Numbered from the stretch's first letter, positions 17,055-26,394 are shown. The stretch is DNA of 64,000 nt from Saccharibacillus nicotianae (GCF_042681745.1 NZ_JBHUGF010000011.1:372001-436000), one strand, 5' to 3'. Numbers and translations: made by a program. Notes: generated from the sequence alone by a model not told the origin.

Positions 17055-18098
17055 ATGGAACAATCACATCTAGAACAAATAGTCCAACAAGCGATTACTA
17101 CGAGTGTTTTATTAGATGATTATTATGTCAGTGAACAAGAAGTGATCTATACCAGTCTGTATGGAGATCATATCGAACGATTTCGTTTGAAGGCGAATCA
17201 ACAATCTTATATTTTAAAAAGATTACCTGCCGATCAGGAGCCATATCGAGAATTATGGGTATACAAGCATATTATGCCACTGTTGCCAGAACACTATCCG
17301 AAATTAATCGCTTATGCCGCTAATGACTGGAACGATGATCTATCCGGGTATAATAATGCTGCTCAACAGTATAAAAGGTATACGTCTTCATGGATCGTTT
17401 TGGAAGATGTAGGAGAGATTCAGCATATCCATCAAGAACAGACTTTAATAGAGATGATCGATCAGATAGCAATTTACCATAGTAGTGATACTTCGTCGAT
17501 TCCCAACATGCCGACTGAAGGGCAAAAGCCATCGATCACAGTGCTACAACAACAATTGTTATCCCAATGGGATGATTTCTATACATTAATACAAGATCGG
17601 GTGCAACAAGGTAATACTCATACAGATTGGATATCTTTGATCTCCGAGTTAAAGCAGGATATTCAGCAAAGGGAATGGATACAATCTACTGTTCTGTGTC
17701 ATGGTGATCTGCATGCAGGCAATTACGGTCTTACGCCAACAGGGCGATTGATTATCTTAGACTGGGAACATTGTCATCTCAATATACCGTTTTGGGATTT
17801 GTATCATGTAATCGATCTATCTCATCCTTTATTCCCGCGGGCTATGGATATGAATTTGCGGATACGATTGTTATCACGATACTGGGAACAACAGGTCAAT
17901 CCGGTACAATCAAAGTCAGATATGATAAAGCAGTACAGTGTATTTGCTATTATCTTTTCTAGCTGGATGTTGTTATTGATCGAGCGAGATTTACAGCTAG
18001 AGCAACCGATCTGGTCACATGCTCAATTATATGTGCAACAAGCAGAAGTATGGGAGCATCTAGAGCAGTGTATCCTGTTATGGCAATCGTATAGATAA
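17055..18098 (+). CDS. Aminoglycoside phosphotransferase-fold kinase
   Basis: A 347-residue protein with the APH/choline kinase fold. The catalytic motif VLCHGDLHAGNYG (Brenner motif, with Asp and Asn) and the metal-binding LIILDWEHC are intact; the N-lobe lysine lies in SYILKRLP. The family also includes spore-coat CotS-type proteins and small-molecule kinases, so antibiotic resistance should not be assumed. AGGTGG lies 7 nt before the ATG. A strong terminator follows directly, and it is probably a single-gene unit. Substrate unknown. Confidence 0.8.
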   Translation: MEQSHLEQIVQQAITTSVLLDDYYVSEQEVIYTSLYGDHIERFRLKANQQSYILKRLPADQEPYRELWVYKHIMPLLPEHYPKLIAYAANDWNDDLSGYNNAAQQYKRYTSSWIVLEDVGEIQHIHQEQTLIEMIDQIAIYHSSDTSSIPNMPTEGQKPSITVLQQQLLSQWDDFYTLIQDRVQQGNTHTDWISLISELKQDIQQREWIQSTVLCHGDLHAGNYGLTPTGRLIILDWEHCHLNIPFWDLYHVIDLSHPLFPRAMDMNLRIRLLSRYWEQQVNPVQSKSDMIKQYSVFAIIFSSWMLLLIERDLQLEQPIWSHAQLYVQQAEVWEHLEQCILLWQSYR

Positions 18099-18118
18099 GA
18101 TCGAATGATCAATAGACA

Positions 18119-18168
18119 ATCCAAAAAAACCTCGAAAGCTATTGAGTAGCCAACGAGGTTTTTTGGAT
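18119..18168. terminator. Terminator after the phosphotransferase gene
   Basis: A 15-bp stem (ATCCAAAAAAACCTCG with CGAGGTTTTTTGGAT), 19-nt loop, T6. It may serve the convergent TM2 gene as well. Confidence 0.85.
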
Positions 18169-18222
18169 ATTTCAAATCTTATATATTTCGAATCTTGTAT
18201 CTTATTCTTTTGAAGAATGAGC

Positions 18223-18432
18223 TTAGAATTTCAATTCATATCCTTCTTTATCACGGAATTTACCTAAAATAATAATGATAATATCAACAATAACCCAGAC
18301 ACCGCCTAGACCGGCTGTAAATAACATCAATAATCCTGTTCCTACTTTACCTACATAAAAACGATGTATTCCTAAATATCCAAAAAAGATACACAATAAT
18401 AAGCTGACTAGATTACTTTTACGACTATACAT
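18223..18432 (-). CDS. TM2-domain membrane protein
   Basis: A 69-residue protein with two transmembrane helices. Motifs LLCIFFGYLGIHRFYVGKVGTGLL and GVWVIVDIIII show the TM2 domain (GxxGxHRFYxG; W-x-x-D). These small membrane proteins are common in Bacillota and have no established function. GGAGGGA lies 7 nt before the ATG. Confidence 0.88.
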   Translation of the reverse strand: MYSRKSNLVSLLLCIFFGYLGIHRFYVGKVGTGLLMLFTAGLGGVWVIVDIIIIILGKFRDKEGYELKF

Positions 18433-18593
18433 AATGTTCCCTCCAAAGTGTGTTACTTATGATATTACATACGCATGTCCAGTGGTGAAGGTTCCTCTTT
18501 TTTTCGTTTAACGGTATATTTAGTATATACACGCTATACATGGATTGACGCAATAATTAAAAATAATAATAGAACTACTGGTGGAGGAACATT

Positions 18594-19592
18594 ATGCAAA
18601 AAGTTGGACTTCTTATGCGCAAAATTCAATTTACTGAAAATCAAGGCCCACGTGTATTTGCTGAACGATTACAGACATTGGGACGAGAATTAGGGGTAGA
18701 TATTGTATTTATTTCACCAGAACGTCATGTGAGCGGATATGATTGGTTACCTGGATATGAACATGAGAAAAGCGATCTGGTTAACTACGATATCGTATTG
18801 GATCAGATTCATAAAGAACAGATAGAACATGTTATTTATACGGTTTCTGGATTTACGTATTTGAAAATGTTTTTGCCCAAAAGTGTGCTGTTCCCGCATA
18901 GTTTCCCTGATCCGGCACTGACAGGATATGAGATGATGAAGCCTTTTTATAATATGGTCGACAAAGCGGTCGTACAGACTCCTTTTCTCAAACGGCAACT
19001 GGCTTCGCAATTCAATATTCATGATGTTGATGTGATTCCCATTGGCTTTAGTGAGACGTTAGCGAACAAACATTTTGATCCATCTCAAGTAGTGGATAAT
19101 CGTATCTTATGGATTGGACGAGATGAAGAAAATCGCCGTCCTGATCTGGTGCTCAAGTATGCTCGCCAGAATCCAGACAAAGAAGTATTTATGGTGTTCG
19201 GGGGAGAACGTTATCGGGAGAGTATGCAGAAGTACGATATTCCTTCCAATATTCATTTACGATTTGCTTTATCGCAAGATGAGATTTTCCAGTTGATGAA
19301 TTCCAGTAAAGTGTACTGGAGTTGCTCCAAATTCGATACGTTTGCGATGCCACTTACTGAAGCATTGGCAATGGGTAAAATTGTAGTCAAACCAGAGCAT
19401 CCTTGTTATGACCATATCAGCTCGACCCATGCTTTTGCTGGTAATGAACGTAACTGGTTTGAACTGGTGAATATGGCGGCGGCTTCTCCGCGTTCCTTTT
19501 CACAGGACAATCGAGATTATGCGTTTGATACATTTTCCAGTTCGATTATGAGAGAAGGGTATCGTCAGTTCTTTTCTGAATGGTTAAAATAA
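18594..19592 (+). CDS. Glycosyltransferase, family 4-like
   Basis: A 332-residue cytoplasmic glycosyltransferase of the GT-B fold. The C-terminal Rossmann half contains NRILWIGRDEENRRPDLVLKYA (nucleotide-sugar side) and FDTFAMPLTEALAMGKIVVKPEH, the EX7E-type signature of GT4 enzymes (first Glu in TEALAMGK). The N-terminal half is less typical. GGTGGAGGA precedes the ATG by 6 nt. No other polysaccharide genes are adjacent, so the acceptor is unknown; a cell-wall or spore glycan role is possible. It ends before a separate terminator. Confidence 0.8.
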   Translation: MQKVGLLMRKIQFTENQGPRVFAERLQTLGRELGVDIVFISPERHVSGYDWLPGYEHEKSDLVNYDIVLDQIHKEQIEHVIYTVSGFTYLKMFLPKSVLFPHSFPDPALTGYEMMKPFYNMVDKAVVQTPFLKRQLASQFNIHDVDVIPIGFSETLANKHFDPSQVVDNRILWIGRDEENRRPDLVLKYARQNPDKEVFMVFGGERYRESMQKYDIPSNIHLRFALSQDEIFQLMNSSKVYWSCSKFDTFAMPLTEALAMGKIVVKPEHPCYDHISSTHAFAGNERNWFELVNMAAASPRSFSQDNRDYAFDTFSSSIMREGYRQFFSEWLK

Positions 19593-19698
19593 CAGCAGGT
19601 CTCGTCTCTATCGTGATGTTGATTGACATCCCTTCGTATCCTTGATACAGTTTTGATGAACAGAATAGACTTCTCATGGGATGTTACCATTCGGGCAT

Positions 19699-19757
19699 AA
19701 CCTGAACCAACCTGATTGCACATATAGTGTAAACAGGTGAGTTCAGGTTTTTTTATT
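19699..19757 (+). terminator. Terminator after the glycosyltransferase gene
   Basis: Outer stem AACCTGAAC/GTTCAGGTT, inner ACCTG/CAGGT, then T7ATTTT. Confidence 0.85.
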
Positions 19758-19812
19758 TTCTGGTTCGATGGAGGCATCTGCTTTTAAACTCACATACAGG
19801 AGGAGAAATACA

Positions 19813-21243
19813 ATGACAACAACATTTCCACAAGGCTTTTTATGGGGAGGAGCAATCGCTGCCAATCAAGCAGAAGGAGCTTATTTAGAAGATGGAAAAG
19901 GGTTAAGTATTGTTGATCTATTACCTACAGGAGAAAAGCGACGTGCGATTATGAAAGGCAATGTGCCTTCGTTAACGCCGCTAGAAGGAGAATTTTACCC
20001 TTCTCATGAAGCAATCGATTTTTATCATCGTTATCCTGAAGATATTGCGTTACTTGCTGAAATGGGTTTTAAAGTTTTGCGTGTCTCTATCGCTTGGGCG
20101 CGGATTTTTCCTACAGGCGAAGAAGAAGTACCTAATGAAGCAGGGTTATTATTTTATGATCGGTTATTCGATGAATTATTACGCTATGGTATTCAACCGG
20201 TTGTTACCCTTGCTCACTTTGATGTACCTATTCATCTGATTGAGAAATACGGTAGCTGGCGTCATCGTCAATTAATCACTTTGTTTGAAAAGTATGCGAT
20301 TACTGTTTTTACACGTTATCAGCATAAAGTAAAATACTGGATGACCTTTAATGAGATCAATATGTTATTACACTTGCCGTTTTTAGGAGCAGGTCTTGTA
20401 TTTGAAGAAGGGGACGATATTGAGCAGATCAAGTATCAAGCCGCTCATCATCAGCTTGTGGCGAGTGCTTTAGCTGTCAAAGCATGCCACGAGATTATTC
20501 CAGATGCTCAAATTGGTTGTATGCTTGCCGCAGGTAGTTTTTATCCATTTACATGTAATCCAGAAGATGTCTATCAAGGGATGGAAAAAGATCGTGAATC
20601 GTATTTCTTTATCGATGTCCAATCACGCGGAGAATATCCGGGATATGCAAAACGCTTTTTCCGGGATCGTGGATTAGATATTCAGATGGAAGCAGAAGAC
20701 GCAGAGATTTTGAAGCAACATACTGTCGATTATATTGGATTTAGCTATTATTCGAGCCGTACAACAAGTACAGATCCTGAAGTAAACCAAAAGATGACCA
20801 GCGGTAACGTATTCGGTTCTGTAGCGAATCCTTATCTTGCCAAATCCGAATGGGGCTGGACGATTGATCCGTTAGGTATGCGTATTACAGCCAATCAATT
20901 ACATGATCGTTATCAAAAGCCTTTATTTGTAGTTGAAAATGGTCTGGGCGCACATGATGAAATGCTTGCAGATCAAGCTATTGATGATGATTACCGGATC
21001 GATTATTTGCAAAAACATATTGTAGCGATGAGTGAAGCAATCCAAGATGGTGTGCCTATTATTGGATATACATGCTGGGCTCCGATTGATATTGTGAGTG
21101 CTTCTTCAGGTGAAATGCGCAAACGGTACGGTTATATTTATGTCGATCGTGATAATGAAGGAAATGGTACGCTTCAGCGGATAAAGAAAAAAAGTTTTGC
21201 ATGGTATCAACAAGTGATTCAATCTAATGGAGCAGATGTCTGA
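19813..21243 (+). CDS. 6-phospho-beta-glucosidase, glycoside hydrolase family 1
   Basis: A 476-residue cytoplasmic GH1 enzyme that should cleave 6-phospho-beta-glucosides delivered by the PTS. The acid/base Glu181 lies in TFNEIN and the nucleophile Glu375 in VVENGLG. The late loop SSGEMRKRYGYIYVD carries the Ser, Lys and Tyr that bind the 6-phosphate, separating it from plain beta-glucosidases. The ATG at 19813 is 9 nt after AGGAGGAG. It opens the beta-glucoside locus, but the RAT element lies only in front of the permease gene, so its own induction is not explained. No clear promoter was seen in the short gap before it. Confidence 0.92.
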   Translation: MTTTFPQGFLWGGAIAANQAEGAYLEDGKGLSIVDLLPTGEKRRAIMKGNVPSLTPLEGEFYPSHEAIDFYHRYPEDIALLAEMGFKVLRVSIAWARIFPTGEEEVPNEAGLLFYDRLFDELLRYGIQPVVTLAHFDVPIHLIEKYGSWRHRQLITLFEKYAITVFTRYQHKVKYWMTFNEINMLLHLPFLGAGLVFEEGDDIEQIKYQAAHHQLVASALAVKACHEIIPDAQIGCMLAAGSFYPFTCNPEDVYQGMEKDRESYFFIDVQSRGEYPGYAKRFFRDRGLDIQMEAEDAEILKQHTVDYIGFSYYSSRTTSTDPEVNQKMTSGNVFGSVANPYLAKSEWGWTIDPLGMRITANQLHDRYQKPLFVVENGLGAHDEMLADQAIDDDYRIDYLQKHIVAMSEAIQDGVPIIGYTCWAPIDIVSASSGEMRKRYGYIYVDRDNEGNGTLQRIKKKSFAWYQQVIQSNGADV

Positions 21244-21283
21244 CATCTTTATTTATAATCGCTTGAATCAGGGTAGAGTGATG

Positions 21284-21321
21284 CCGGATGGAAGTCCAGT
21301 GGAAAGCTGATTTCCATCTGG
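21284..21321 (+). other. Hairpin without T-run downstream of the GH1 gene
   Basis: CCGGATGGAA (21284-21293) can pair with TTCCATCTGG (21312-21321), with an inner CAG/CTG. No poly-T follows, so it is not a standard terminator; it may stabilise the mRNA end. Confidence 0.4.
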
Positions 21322-21335
21322 TGATCTATCCTTTG

Positions 21336-21372
21336 TCCAAGCGTTGACAAGTATCTATCACCTGCATACACT
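21336..21372 (+). promoter_or_regulatory. Promoter with overlapping CcpA-type (cre) site upstream of the antiterminator gene
   Basis: TTGACA (21344-21349), 17-nt spacer, TACACT (21367-21372). The sequence TCCAAGCGTTGACA (21336-21349) overlaps the -35 box and partly matches the cre consensus, implying glucose repression. The leader of about 130 nt to the gene shows no obvious RAT or hairpin. Confidence 0.65.
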
Positions 21373-21506
21373 AGACGTAACTTTATAGATAAGATCAAGA
21401 GTACACTGATCAACGACAACCAGATGAACCATAATACACATATGTATAGGCTGTGGAATCTGTTGTCTGTTAGAGATGTGAGGTAAAGAAATCAAGGGGG
21501 CAAGCT

Positions 21507-22337
21507 ATGCGAATTGCCAAAGTCATTAATAATAATGTAGTTAGTATTTATCAAGCCGATGGATCAGAGTTAGTGGTCATGGGGCGTGGCATTGCTTTTA
21601 AAAAGAAACCGGATGATAAGATCGACGAAAGCAAAATCCAAAAAGTATTTGCTTTGAAAAACAAACAGACATCCGATAACTTTAAAATGCTGTTGCGAGA
21701 AGTGCCGATTGAATTGATCGAAATTGTAGAAAATATAATAGTCTATACCAAAGAAACGCTAGGCAAAAAGTTAAATGAAAATCTGTATGTTTCACTAACC
21801 GATCATATAAATTTTGCTATTGAGCGTTACCGAGAAGGATTAGAGATCAAAAATGTACTGCTCTGGGAAATCAAACAAATTTATAGAGAAGAATTTGGTA
21901 TAGGACTCAAAACATTAGAGCAGATTAAGCATAAGCTCGGCATCGAATTGCCAGAAGATGAAGCAGCATTTATCGCTATTCATATGATTAATGCAGAAAT
22001 GAATGAAGAAGTCTCCACGACGATGTCGATCACCAAGTTTATTCAACAGACACTAAATATCGTAAAATATCATTTTAAAAAAGAGTTTGATGAAGATTCA
22101 CTCAGTTATTTTCGCTTTGTGACGCATTTGAAATTTTTTGCACAACGTGTATTGAAAGGCACCCATTATAACGATAATTATGATCATTTATATATGATGA
22201 TCAAAGAAAAGCATCACGAAGCGGCAGCCTGTGCTGAAAAAATTCAAAAGTTTGTAGCAAAGGAATACAATTATCAATCGACTAACGAAGAGTTATTATA
22301 TTTAACCGTTCATTTAGAACGTGTTATCAATCGCTAA
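21507..22337 (+). CDS. licT: BglG/LicT-family transcriptional antiterminator
   Basis: A 276-residue RNA-binding antiterminator. Domains: CAT RNA-binding domain (about residues 1-56, MRIAKVINNNVVSIYQ), PRD1 (about 65-170, with SLTDHINFAIER and AAFIAIHMINAE) and PRD2 (about 172-276, with THLKFFAQRV and YLTVHLERV). The conserved histidines are phosphorylated by HPr or EII to sense PTS activity. It should bind the RAT at 22450-22482 and prevent the terminator from forming. It lies between the GH1 gene and the permease gene. GGGGG is 7-9 nt before the ATG. The symbol follows family and context. Confidence 0.9.
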   Translation: MRIAKVINNNVVSIYQADGSELVVMGRGIAFKKKPDDKIDESKIQKVFALKNKQTSDNFKMLLREVPIELIEIVENIIVYTKETLGKKLNENLYVSLTDHINFAIERYREGLEIKNVLLWEIKQIYREEFGIGLKTLEQIKHKLGIELPEDEAAFIAIHMINAEMNEEVSTTMSITKFIQQTLNIVKYHFKKEFDEDSLSYFRFVTHLKFFAQRVLKGTHYNDNYDHLYMMIKEKHHEAAACAEKIQKFVAKEYNYQSTNEELLYLTVHLERVINR

Positions 22338-22359
22338 TACTTGCTTATTTATATATGCT

Positions 22360-22396
22360 TGTAAGCGTTGACAAAAATACAAAATCAGTATATTCT
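22360..22396 (+). promoter_or_regulatory. bglP promoter with overlapping cre site
   Basis: TTGACA (22368-22373), 17-nt spacer, TATTCT (22391-22396). TGTAAGCGTTGACA (22360-22373) is a near-perfect cre that covers the -35 box, so CcpA binding would block RNA polymerase. Confidence 0.85.
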
Positions 22397-22449
22397 AAGC
22401 ACATTGAAATAATCGAAACAGGTAACAACACAACTAAATAAGTACATCC

Positions 22450-22538
22450 GGGGTTGTTACTGGTGATGCAGGCAAAACCTAAGTTCTGAAAAGTAGTGCG
22501 ATCGATTGATCCGCTATTTTTCAGGGCTTAGGTTTTTT
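22450..22538 (+). promoter_or_regulatory. RAT antiterminator and overlapping terminator
   Basis: The stretch at 22450-22482 (key parts GGTTGTTACTG and GCAGGCAAAACCT) matches the ribonucleic antiterminator consensus of B. subtilis bgl genes. Its 3' part, AACCTAAG, starts the left arm of a terminator (22476-22538) whose right arm is CTTAGGTT followed by T6. Bound LicT and the terminator are therefore mutually exclusive. Confidence 0.92.
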
Positions 22539-22595
22539 GTGTGCTCAAAAACAGAAATCAGCAGGTTATATCAATCAAAATGAGGAGTGAACAGT

Positions 22596-24536
22596 ATGGA
22601 TTTTGAGAAATTAGCGAAAGAAATTGTTACCGGAGTCGGCGGAGAAAAGAATGTGATTTCGCTGGTTCACTGTGCTACACGCTTACGATTTACATTAAAA
22701 GACAATGCTCAAGCAGACACCGCATTATTGGAAAAAAATCCAGGTGTGATTGCAGTCAAAGAAAGTGGCGGACAGTATCAAGTGGTGATTGGCAATACAG
22801 TTCCTGAAGTGTATGAAGCTATAGGTAAAGTATCGACTATTATTGATTCTTCAGACAATGATCAGCAGGCTGGAGAATCCAAAAGTAAAAAAGGATTTGG
22901 AGCTGTTATTGATGTGATTTCCAGTATATTTGCTCCTTTGCTTGGTGTAATGGCAGGAGCGGGTATTCTCAAAGGATTGCTATTGATCTGTAGCAATTTT
23001 GGATGGTTAGAAGCGAAAAGCAGTACATATATTATTTTATTTGGTGCCGCAGATAGTTTGTTTTATTTTCTTCCTTTACTGCTTGCCGTTACAACAGCAC
23101 GCAAATTTGGCGGTAATATATTTGTCGCTTTAACGATTGCAGGAGCATTGTTGATTCCTTCAATTACTGCGCTGAATGGAGCTGAAAGCGCAGTTACCTT
23201 TTTCGGTATACCGGTTGTGATGATGAGTTATTCTTCTACAGTGATTCCGATTATTATTGCTATTATTGTGATGAGCAAGCTAGAGAAATTTTGTAACCGT
23301 CGTATTCATGAAAGTGTCAAAAACTTTATTACGCCGCTGATTTTGCTTGTGATTATGGTGCCTTTAACACTTATGGTGTTCGGGCCATTCGGTGTGTATG
23401 TAGGTAATGGTATCGCAGATATATTAATCGCTGCTTTTTTATTCAGTCCATTGATTGCTGGTGCGCTTTTGGGAGCAGGCTGGCAGTTGTTTGTTATTTT
23501 CGGTGTGCATTGGGGACTTGTGCCTGTATTTATTAATAATATTGCTGTCTATGGTCGTGATGGCATCAAGCCGGCAGCAACAGCGTCTGTATTTGCACAG
23601 ACAGGGGCTTCATTAGGAGTAATGTTAAAAACCAAAAATAAAAAACTTAAAACACTTGCAGGTTCAGCCACATTATCAGCGTTATTTGGTATTACAGAAC
23701 CGGCGGTATACGGTGTGACATTGCCACTTAAACGTCCATTTATTGCCGGTATTATTGGTGGGGCAGTGGGTGGAGCTATTATCGGGCAAGCAGGAACACA
23801 AGCTTTTGCTTCCGGTGCACCAGGGTTACTGACGTTACCTATTTTTTATGGGCCAGGTGGACAAGGATTTTCAGGATTGATTATCGGTATTACCGCTTCT
23901 TTTGTTACATCTGTTGTGTTGACGTATATTCTTGGATTTGAAGATCCTGTAGAAGAAGAACAGCAAGATGCTGTATCGACAACAACAGCTTCTCCTGCTT
24001 CTCTTCACCGTACAGTACGGGCAAGCGATACAGTACTTAGTCCGCTAAGTGGTACAGTAGTAGCTTTGAGTGATGTACCTGACCCTGCTTTTGCAGCAGA
24101 AGCTATGGGCAAAGGAATCGCTGTTGAACCTTCTGAAGGTCGCATCGTTGCACCATTTGCCGGAACAGTCACTGTTGCTTTTAAAAAGAAACATGCGCTA
24201 GCAGTAGTATCTGATGATGGACTGGAAATTCTGGTGCATGTCGGTATGGATACAGTGAAGCTAGACGGAGAACATTTTACTTCCTATATCCAAGAAGGCG
24301 ATCGGGTAAGTGTAGGTCAGCTTTTGCTCGAATTTGATATTGCCCGTATTCGTGAGGCTGGTTATTCCACTATTACTCCTGTGATCGTCACAAATACATT
24401 TGATTATACAGATATTGTACCTCTTCAGCAGACAGTAGTGACTCAAGGAGAACCGTTATTAGAAGCTGTCGGTACAGAAACCAATGGTGAATCTACAACC
24501 CATACAGTTATGTCTAATCCTAAGTATTCCACCTGA
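22596..24536 (+). CDS. bglP: PTS beta-glucoside transporter, EIIBCA
   Basis: A 646-residue membrane permease that imports and phosphorylates beta-glucosides. Domain order: EIIB (about 1-95, phospho-Cys26 in VHCATRLRF), EIIC (about 105-450, about ten helices) and EIIA of the Crr type (about 485-630, phospho-His548 in ILVHVGMDTV). Between EIIC and EIIA is a Ser/Thr-rich linker. The start is ATG at 22596, 8 nt from GAGGAG. It is controlled by the RAT and cre described upstream and works with the GH1 enzyme. The fused EIIA makes it independent of glucose EIIA. Substrate (salicin, arbutin, cellobiose) not decidable. Confidence 0.93.
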   Translation: MDFEKLAKEIVTGVGGEKNVISLVHCATRLRFTLKDNAQADTALLEKNPGVIAVKESGGQYQVVIGNTVPEVYEAIGKVSTIIDSSDNDQQAGESKSKKGFGAVIDVISSIFAPLLGVMAGAGILKGLLLICSNFGWLEAKSSTYIILFGAADSLFYFLPLLLAVTTARKFGGNIFVALTIAGALLIPSITALNGAESAVTFFGIPVVMMSYSSTVIPIIIAIIVMSKLEKFCNRRIHESVKNFITPLILLVIMVPLTLMVFGPFGVYVGNGIADILIAAFLFSPLIAGALLGAGWQLFVIFGVHWGLVPVFINNIAVYGRDGIKPAATASVFAQTGASLGVMLKTKNKKLKTLAGSATLSALFGITEPAVYGVTLPLKRPFIAGIIGGAVGGAIIGQAGTQAFASGAPGLLTLPIFYGPGGQGFSGLIIGITASFVTSVVLTYILGFEDPVEEEQQDAVSTTTASPASLHRTVRASDTVLSPLSGTVVALSDVPDPAFAAEAMGKGIAVEPSEGRIVAPFAGTVTVAFKKKHALAVVSDDGLEILVHVGMDTVKLDGEHFTSYIQEGDRVSVGQLLLEFDIARIREAGYSTITPVIVTNTFDYTDIVPLQQTVVTQGEPLLEAVGTETNGESTTHTVMSNPKYST

Positions 24537-24627
24537 ACAGTATCAATAAAGTAGTAGTCAAATGTGTATAGGATTGCTATGCTTTTAAAAGGATTATTCA
24601 AAGAAACAGTAAGGATGTGGAACAACC

Positions 24628-25596
24628 ATGACAACATTACGCAAAGCGATTATAGATACTGACACCGCCGGAGACGATACAATCGCTATTTTGACAGCAC
24701 TTCACCATTTTGATGTGCAAGGCATTATGATGACAGGTGGCAATGTGCAATTCGATCAGGAAGTCGAAAATGCTCTGTATACGATTCAAGTTGCAGGTAA
24801 AGGCGGAGCAGACGGACAGATTCCTGTCTACAAAGGTTGTGAACGCCCGCTGATGACTACATGGAATCAAGAACAACATCGCACCGTAGAAGATGTACAT
24901 GGTAGCGATGGAATGGGCGGTTCCAACTTTCCACCAGCGATCCAACGTCCAGCCGATGGACATGCTGTTGATTTTCTGATCGAAAGTGTACATAAATATC
25001 CCGGCGAAATTCATTTGCTTGCGATTGCGCCACTAACCAATATCGCGATGGCTATTCAAAAAGATCCAACCATTGTGCCGAAAATCCCTCATTTATATGT
25101 AATGGGCGGAACGAATAATGCACTGGGCAATATTACGCCAGCGGCTGAATATAATTTCTATGTCGATCCAGAAGCCGCTCATATCGTTCTACGTTCAGGG
25201 ATTCCAACCACGATGGTTGGTTGGGAAATGTGTACCCGTTATTCGTTGATGGACGATGAAGATCATGCAGAAATTGCACAACTGGGTACTGCTGGCGCAG
25301 ACTTTTTCAAAGCAGTGAATCAAGTCGTTATGACATTTAACAAAGAAGTACATCGCCTAAATGGAACAACACACCCGGATACATTACTAATGGCGGTAGC
25401 GGCAAATGAAGCAGTCATGACGGAAAGCCATACGTACTTTGTCGATGTAGAAACCAAAGGCGAATGGACACGCGGCTACAGTGTTGTTGATATCAACGGA
25501 CGACTGGGACAGACGCCAAACGTAAGAGTATGCGAGCAGGTGGATCGTCCTGTATTTAAGCAGATGTTACTGGATGTGCTCAATGCGATAAAGTAA
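24628..25596 (+). CDS. Inosine/uridine-preferring nucleoside hydrolase
   Basis: A 322-residue enzyme that cleaves N-ribosidic bonds to free base and ribose. The calcium site IIDTDTAGDDTIA (about residues 8-20) is the family hallmark; the downstream AIAPLTNIAMA, YVMGG and EYNFYVDPEAA are also typical. No signal peptide, so it is cytoplasmic. It lies 91 nt after bglP with no terminator between, so it may be read from the same transcript, which is a surprising partner for a beta-glucoside system. It ends at a good terminator. Confidence 0.9.
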   Translation: MTTLRKAIIDTDTAGDDTIAILTALHHFDVQGIMMTGGNVQFDQEVENALYTIQVAGKGGADGQIPVYKGCERPLMTTWNQEQHRTVEDVHGSDGMGGSNFPPAIQRPADGHAVDFLIESVHKYPGEIHLLAIAPLTNIAMAIQKDPTIVPKIPHLYVMGGTNNALGNITPAAEYNFYVDPEAAHIVLRSGIPTTMVGWEMCTRYSLMDDEDHAEIAQLGTAGADFFKAVNQVVMTFNKEVHRLNGTTHPDTLLMAVAANEAVMTESHTYFVDVETKGEWTRGYSVVDINGRLGQTPNVRVCEQVDRPVFKQMLLDVLNAIK

Positions 25597-25633
25597 AAGA
25601 TAGGTATAGCATATGCAAATGTATTATCTAAAG

Positions 25634-25664
25634 AAAAGGCTGATCTTTTAGATCGGCCTTTTTG
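25634..25664 (+). terminator. Terminator of the beta-glucoside operon
   Basis: Stem AAAAGGCTGATC/GATCGGCCTTTT with a 5-nt loop and a T-run. Confidence 0.88.
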
Positions 25665-25748
25665 GTATATAAATTTAAAAGAGCTTTTATTAAAGCTTGA
25701 ATAGAAGCGTTCTAAAAGGTATGATATTAATAAAAGGAGGTTGTGCTA

Positions 25749-26072
25749 ATGTATAAAGTCTTGAATGTGCGTACAGAATCAATCACTAAAGCTCGTGCTA
25801 ATTTTAATAAAGTAATTAAAGAAGTAAGAGAAACCCATGAACCTATATATATTTTATCCAATAATGAACCAAGTGCAGTTATTCTAGATGCTCAAAGTTA
25901 TCAAGAAATTGTGGAACGAAATCAACAACTTGAAAGTGAATTATTATATGCTTATACTTCTCAACGTGTGCAAAATGGGAATTCAACATTAATACCTGCT
26001 GACGAAGTTGTAAATACAGATGTAACAAATAATCCTTATGCAGATCGAAGCGATGAGGAGTTATTTGATTAA
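25749..26072 (+). CDS. Antitoxin, Phd/YefM type
   Basis: A 107-residue protein. The N-terminal half (TKARANFNKVIKEVRETHEPIYILSNNEPSAVILDAQSYQEI; key parts ARANFNKV and PSAVIL) is the Phd/YefM DNA-binding fold; the acidic C-terminal tail would neutralise the toxin. The ATG at 25749 is 8 nt after AAAGGAGG; a GTG lies two codons earlier. The toxin gene overlaps by one base, the usual arrangement. Such antitoxins repress their own promoter. The tail ends in an acidic DRSDEELFD. Confidence 0.88.
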   Translation: MYKVLNVRTESITKARANFNKVIKEVRETHEPIYILSNNEPSAVILDAQSYQEIVERNQQLESELLYAYTSQRVQNGNSTLIPADEVVNTDVTNNPYADRSDEELFD

Positions 26073-26386
26073 TGGCTAGGGTAGAATTCTGGGAAGAAGC
26101 TGCAAAAGATTATCGTCGTTTAGCTGGAAATCTACAACAGTGGGTAGATGTAGCGACAAAACGCTTAGAAGAAAGAGGTGCTGAGATTGGAAAGCCTCTA
26201 CATAATAACAATTATTCGAATCTAGCAGGTATGAAAGAGTTAAAGTATGATAAATTAGGAATTCGTCTTATATTTAAAGTTTCGCAGAATGAGCAAATTG
26301 AAATCGTAGAGATTGTTGTTATTGGAGCAAGAGATGAAGGAAAAGTATTTAGAACAGCCGAAGCTAGACGACAAAAAAGAATATAA
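26072..26386 (+). CDS. RelE/ParE-superfamily toxin
   Basis: A 104-residue basic protein with the RelE fold: WEEAAKDYRRLAGNLQQWVD, MKELKYDKLGIRLIFKV and VEIVVIGARDEGKVFRTAEARR. The core Arg and Lys positions of a ribosome-dependent mRNA nuclease are plausible, but activity cannot be proved. It overlaps the antitoxin stop by one base (TTAATG) and is followed by its own terminator. The pair forms a compact type II module with no sign of mobile-element borders. Confidence 0.85.
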   Translation: MARVEFWEEAAKDYRRLAGNLQQWVDVATKRLEERGAEIGKPLHNNNYSNLAGMKELKYDKLGIRLIFKVSQNEQIEIVEIVVIGARDEGKVFRTAEARRQKRI

Positions 26387-26394
26387 GTGCTACT

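Noticed and set aside
17055..18098. Aminoglycoside resistance gene
   Set aside because: Only the kinase fold is evident; resistance cannot be inferred and the family is broad.
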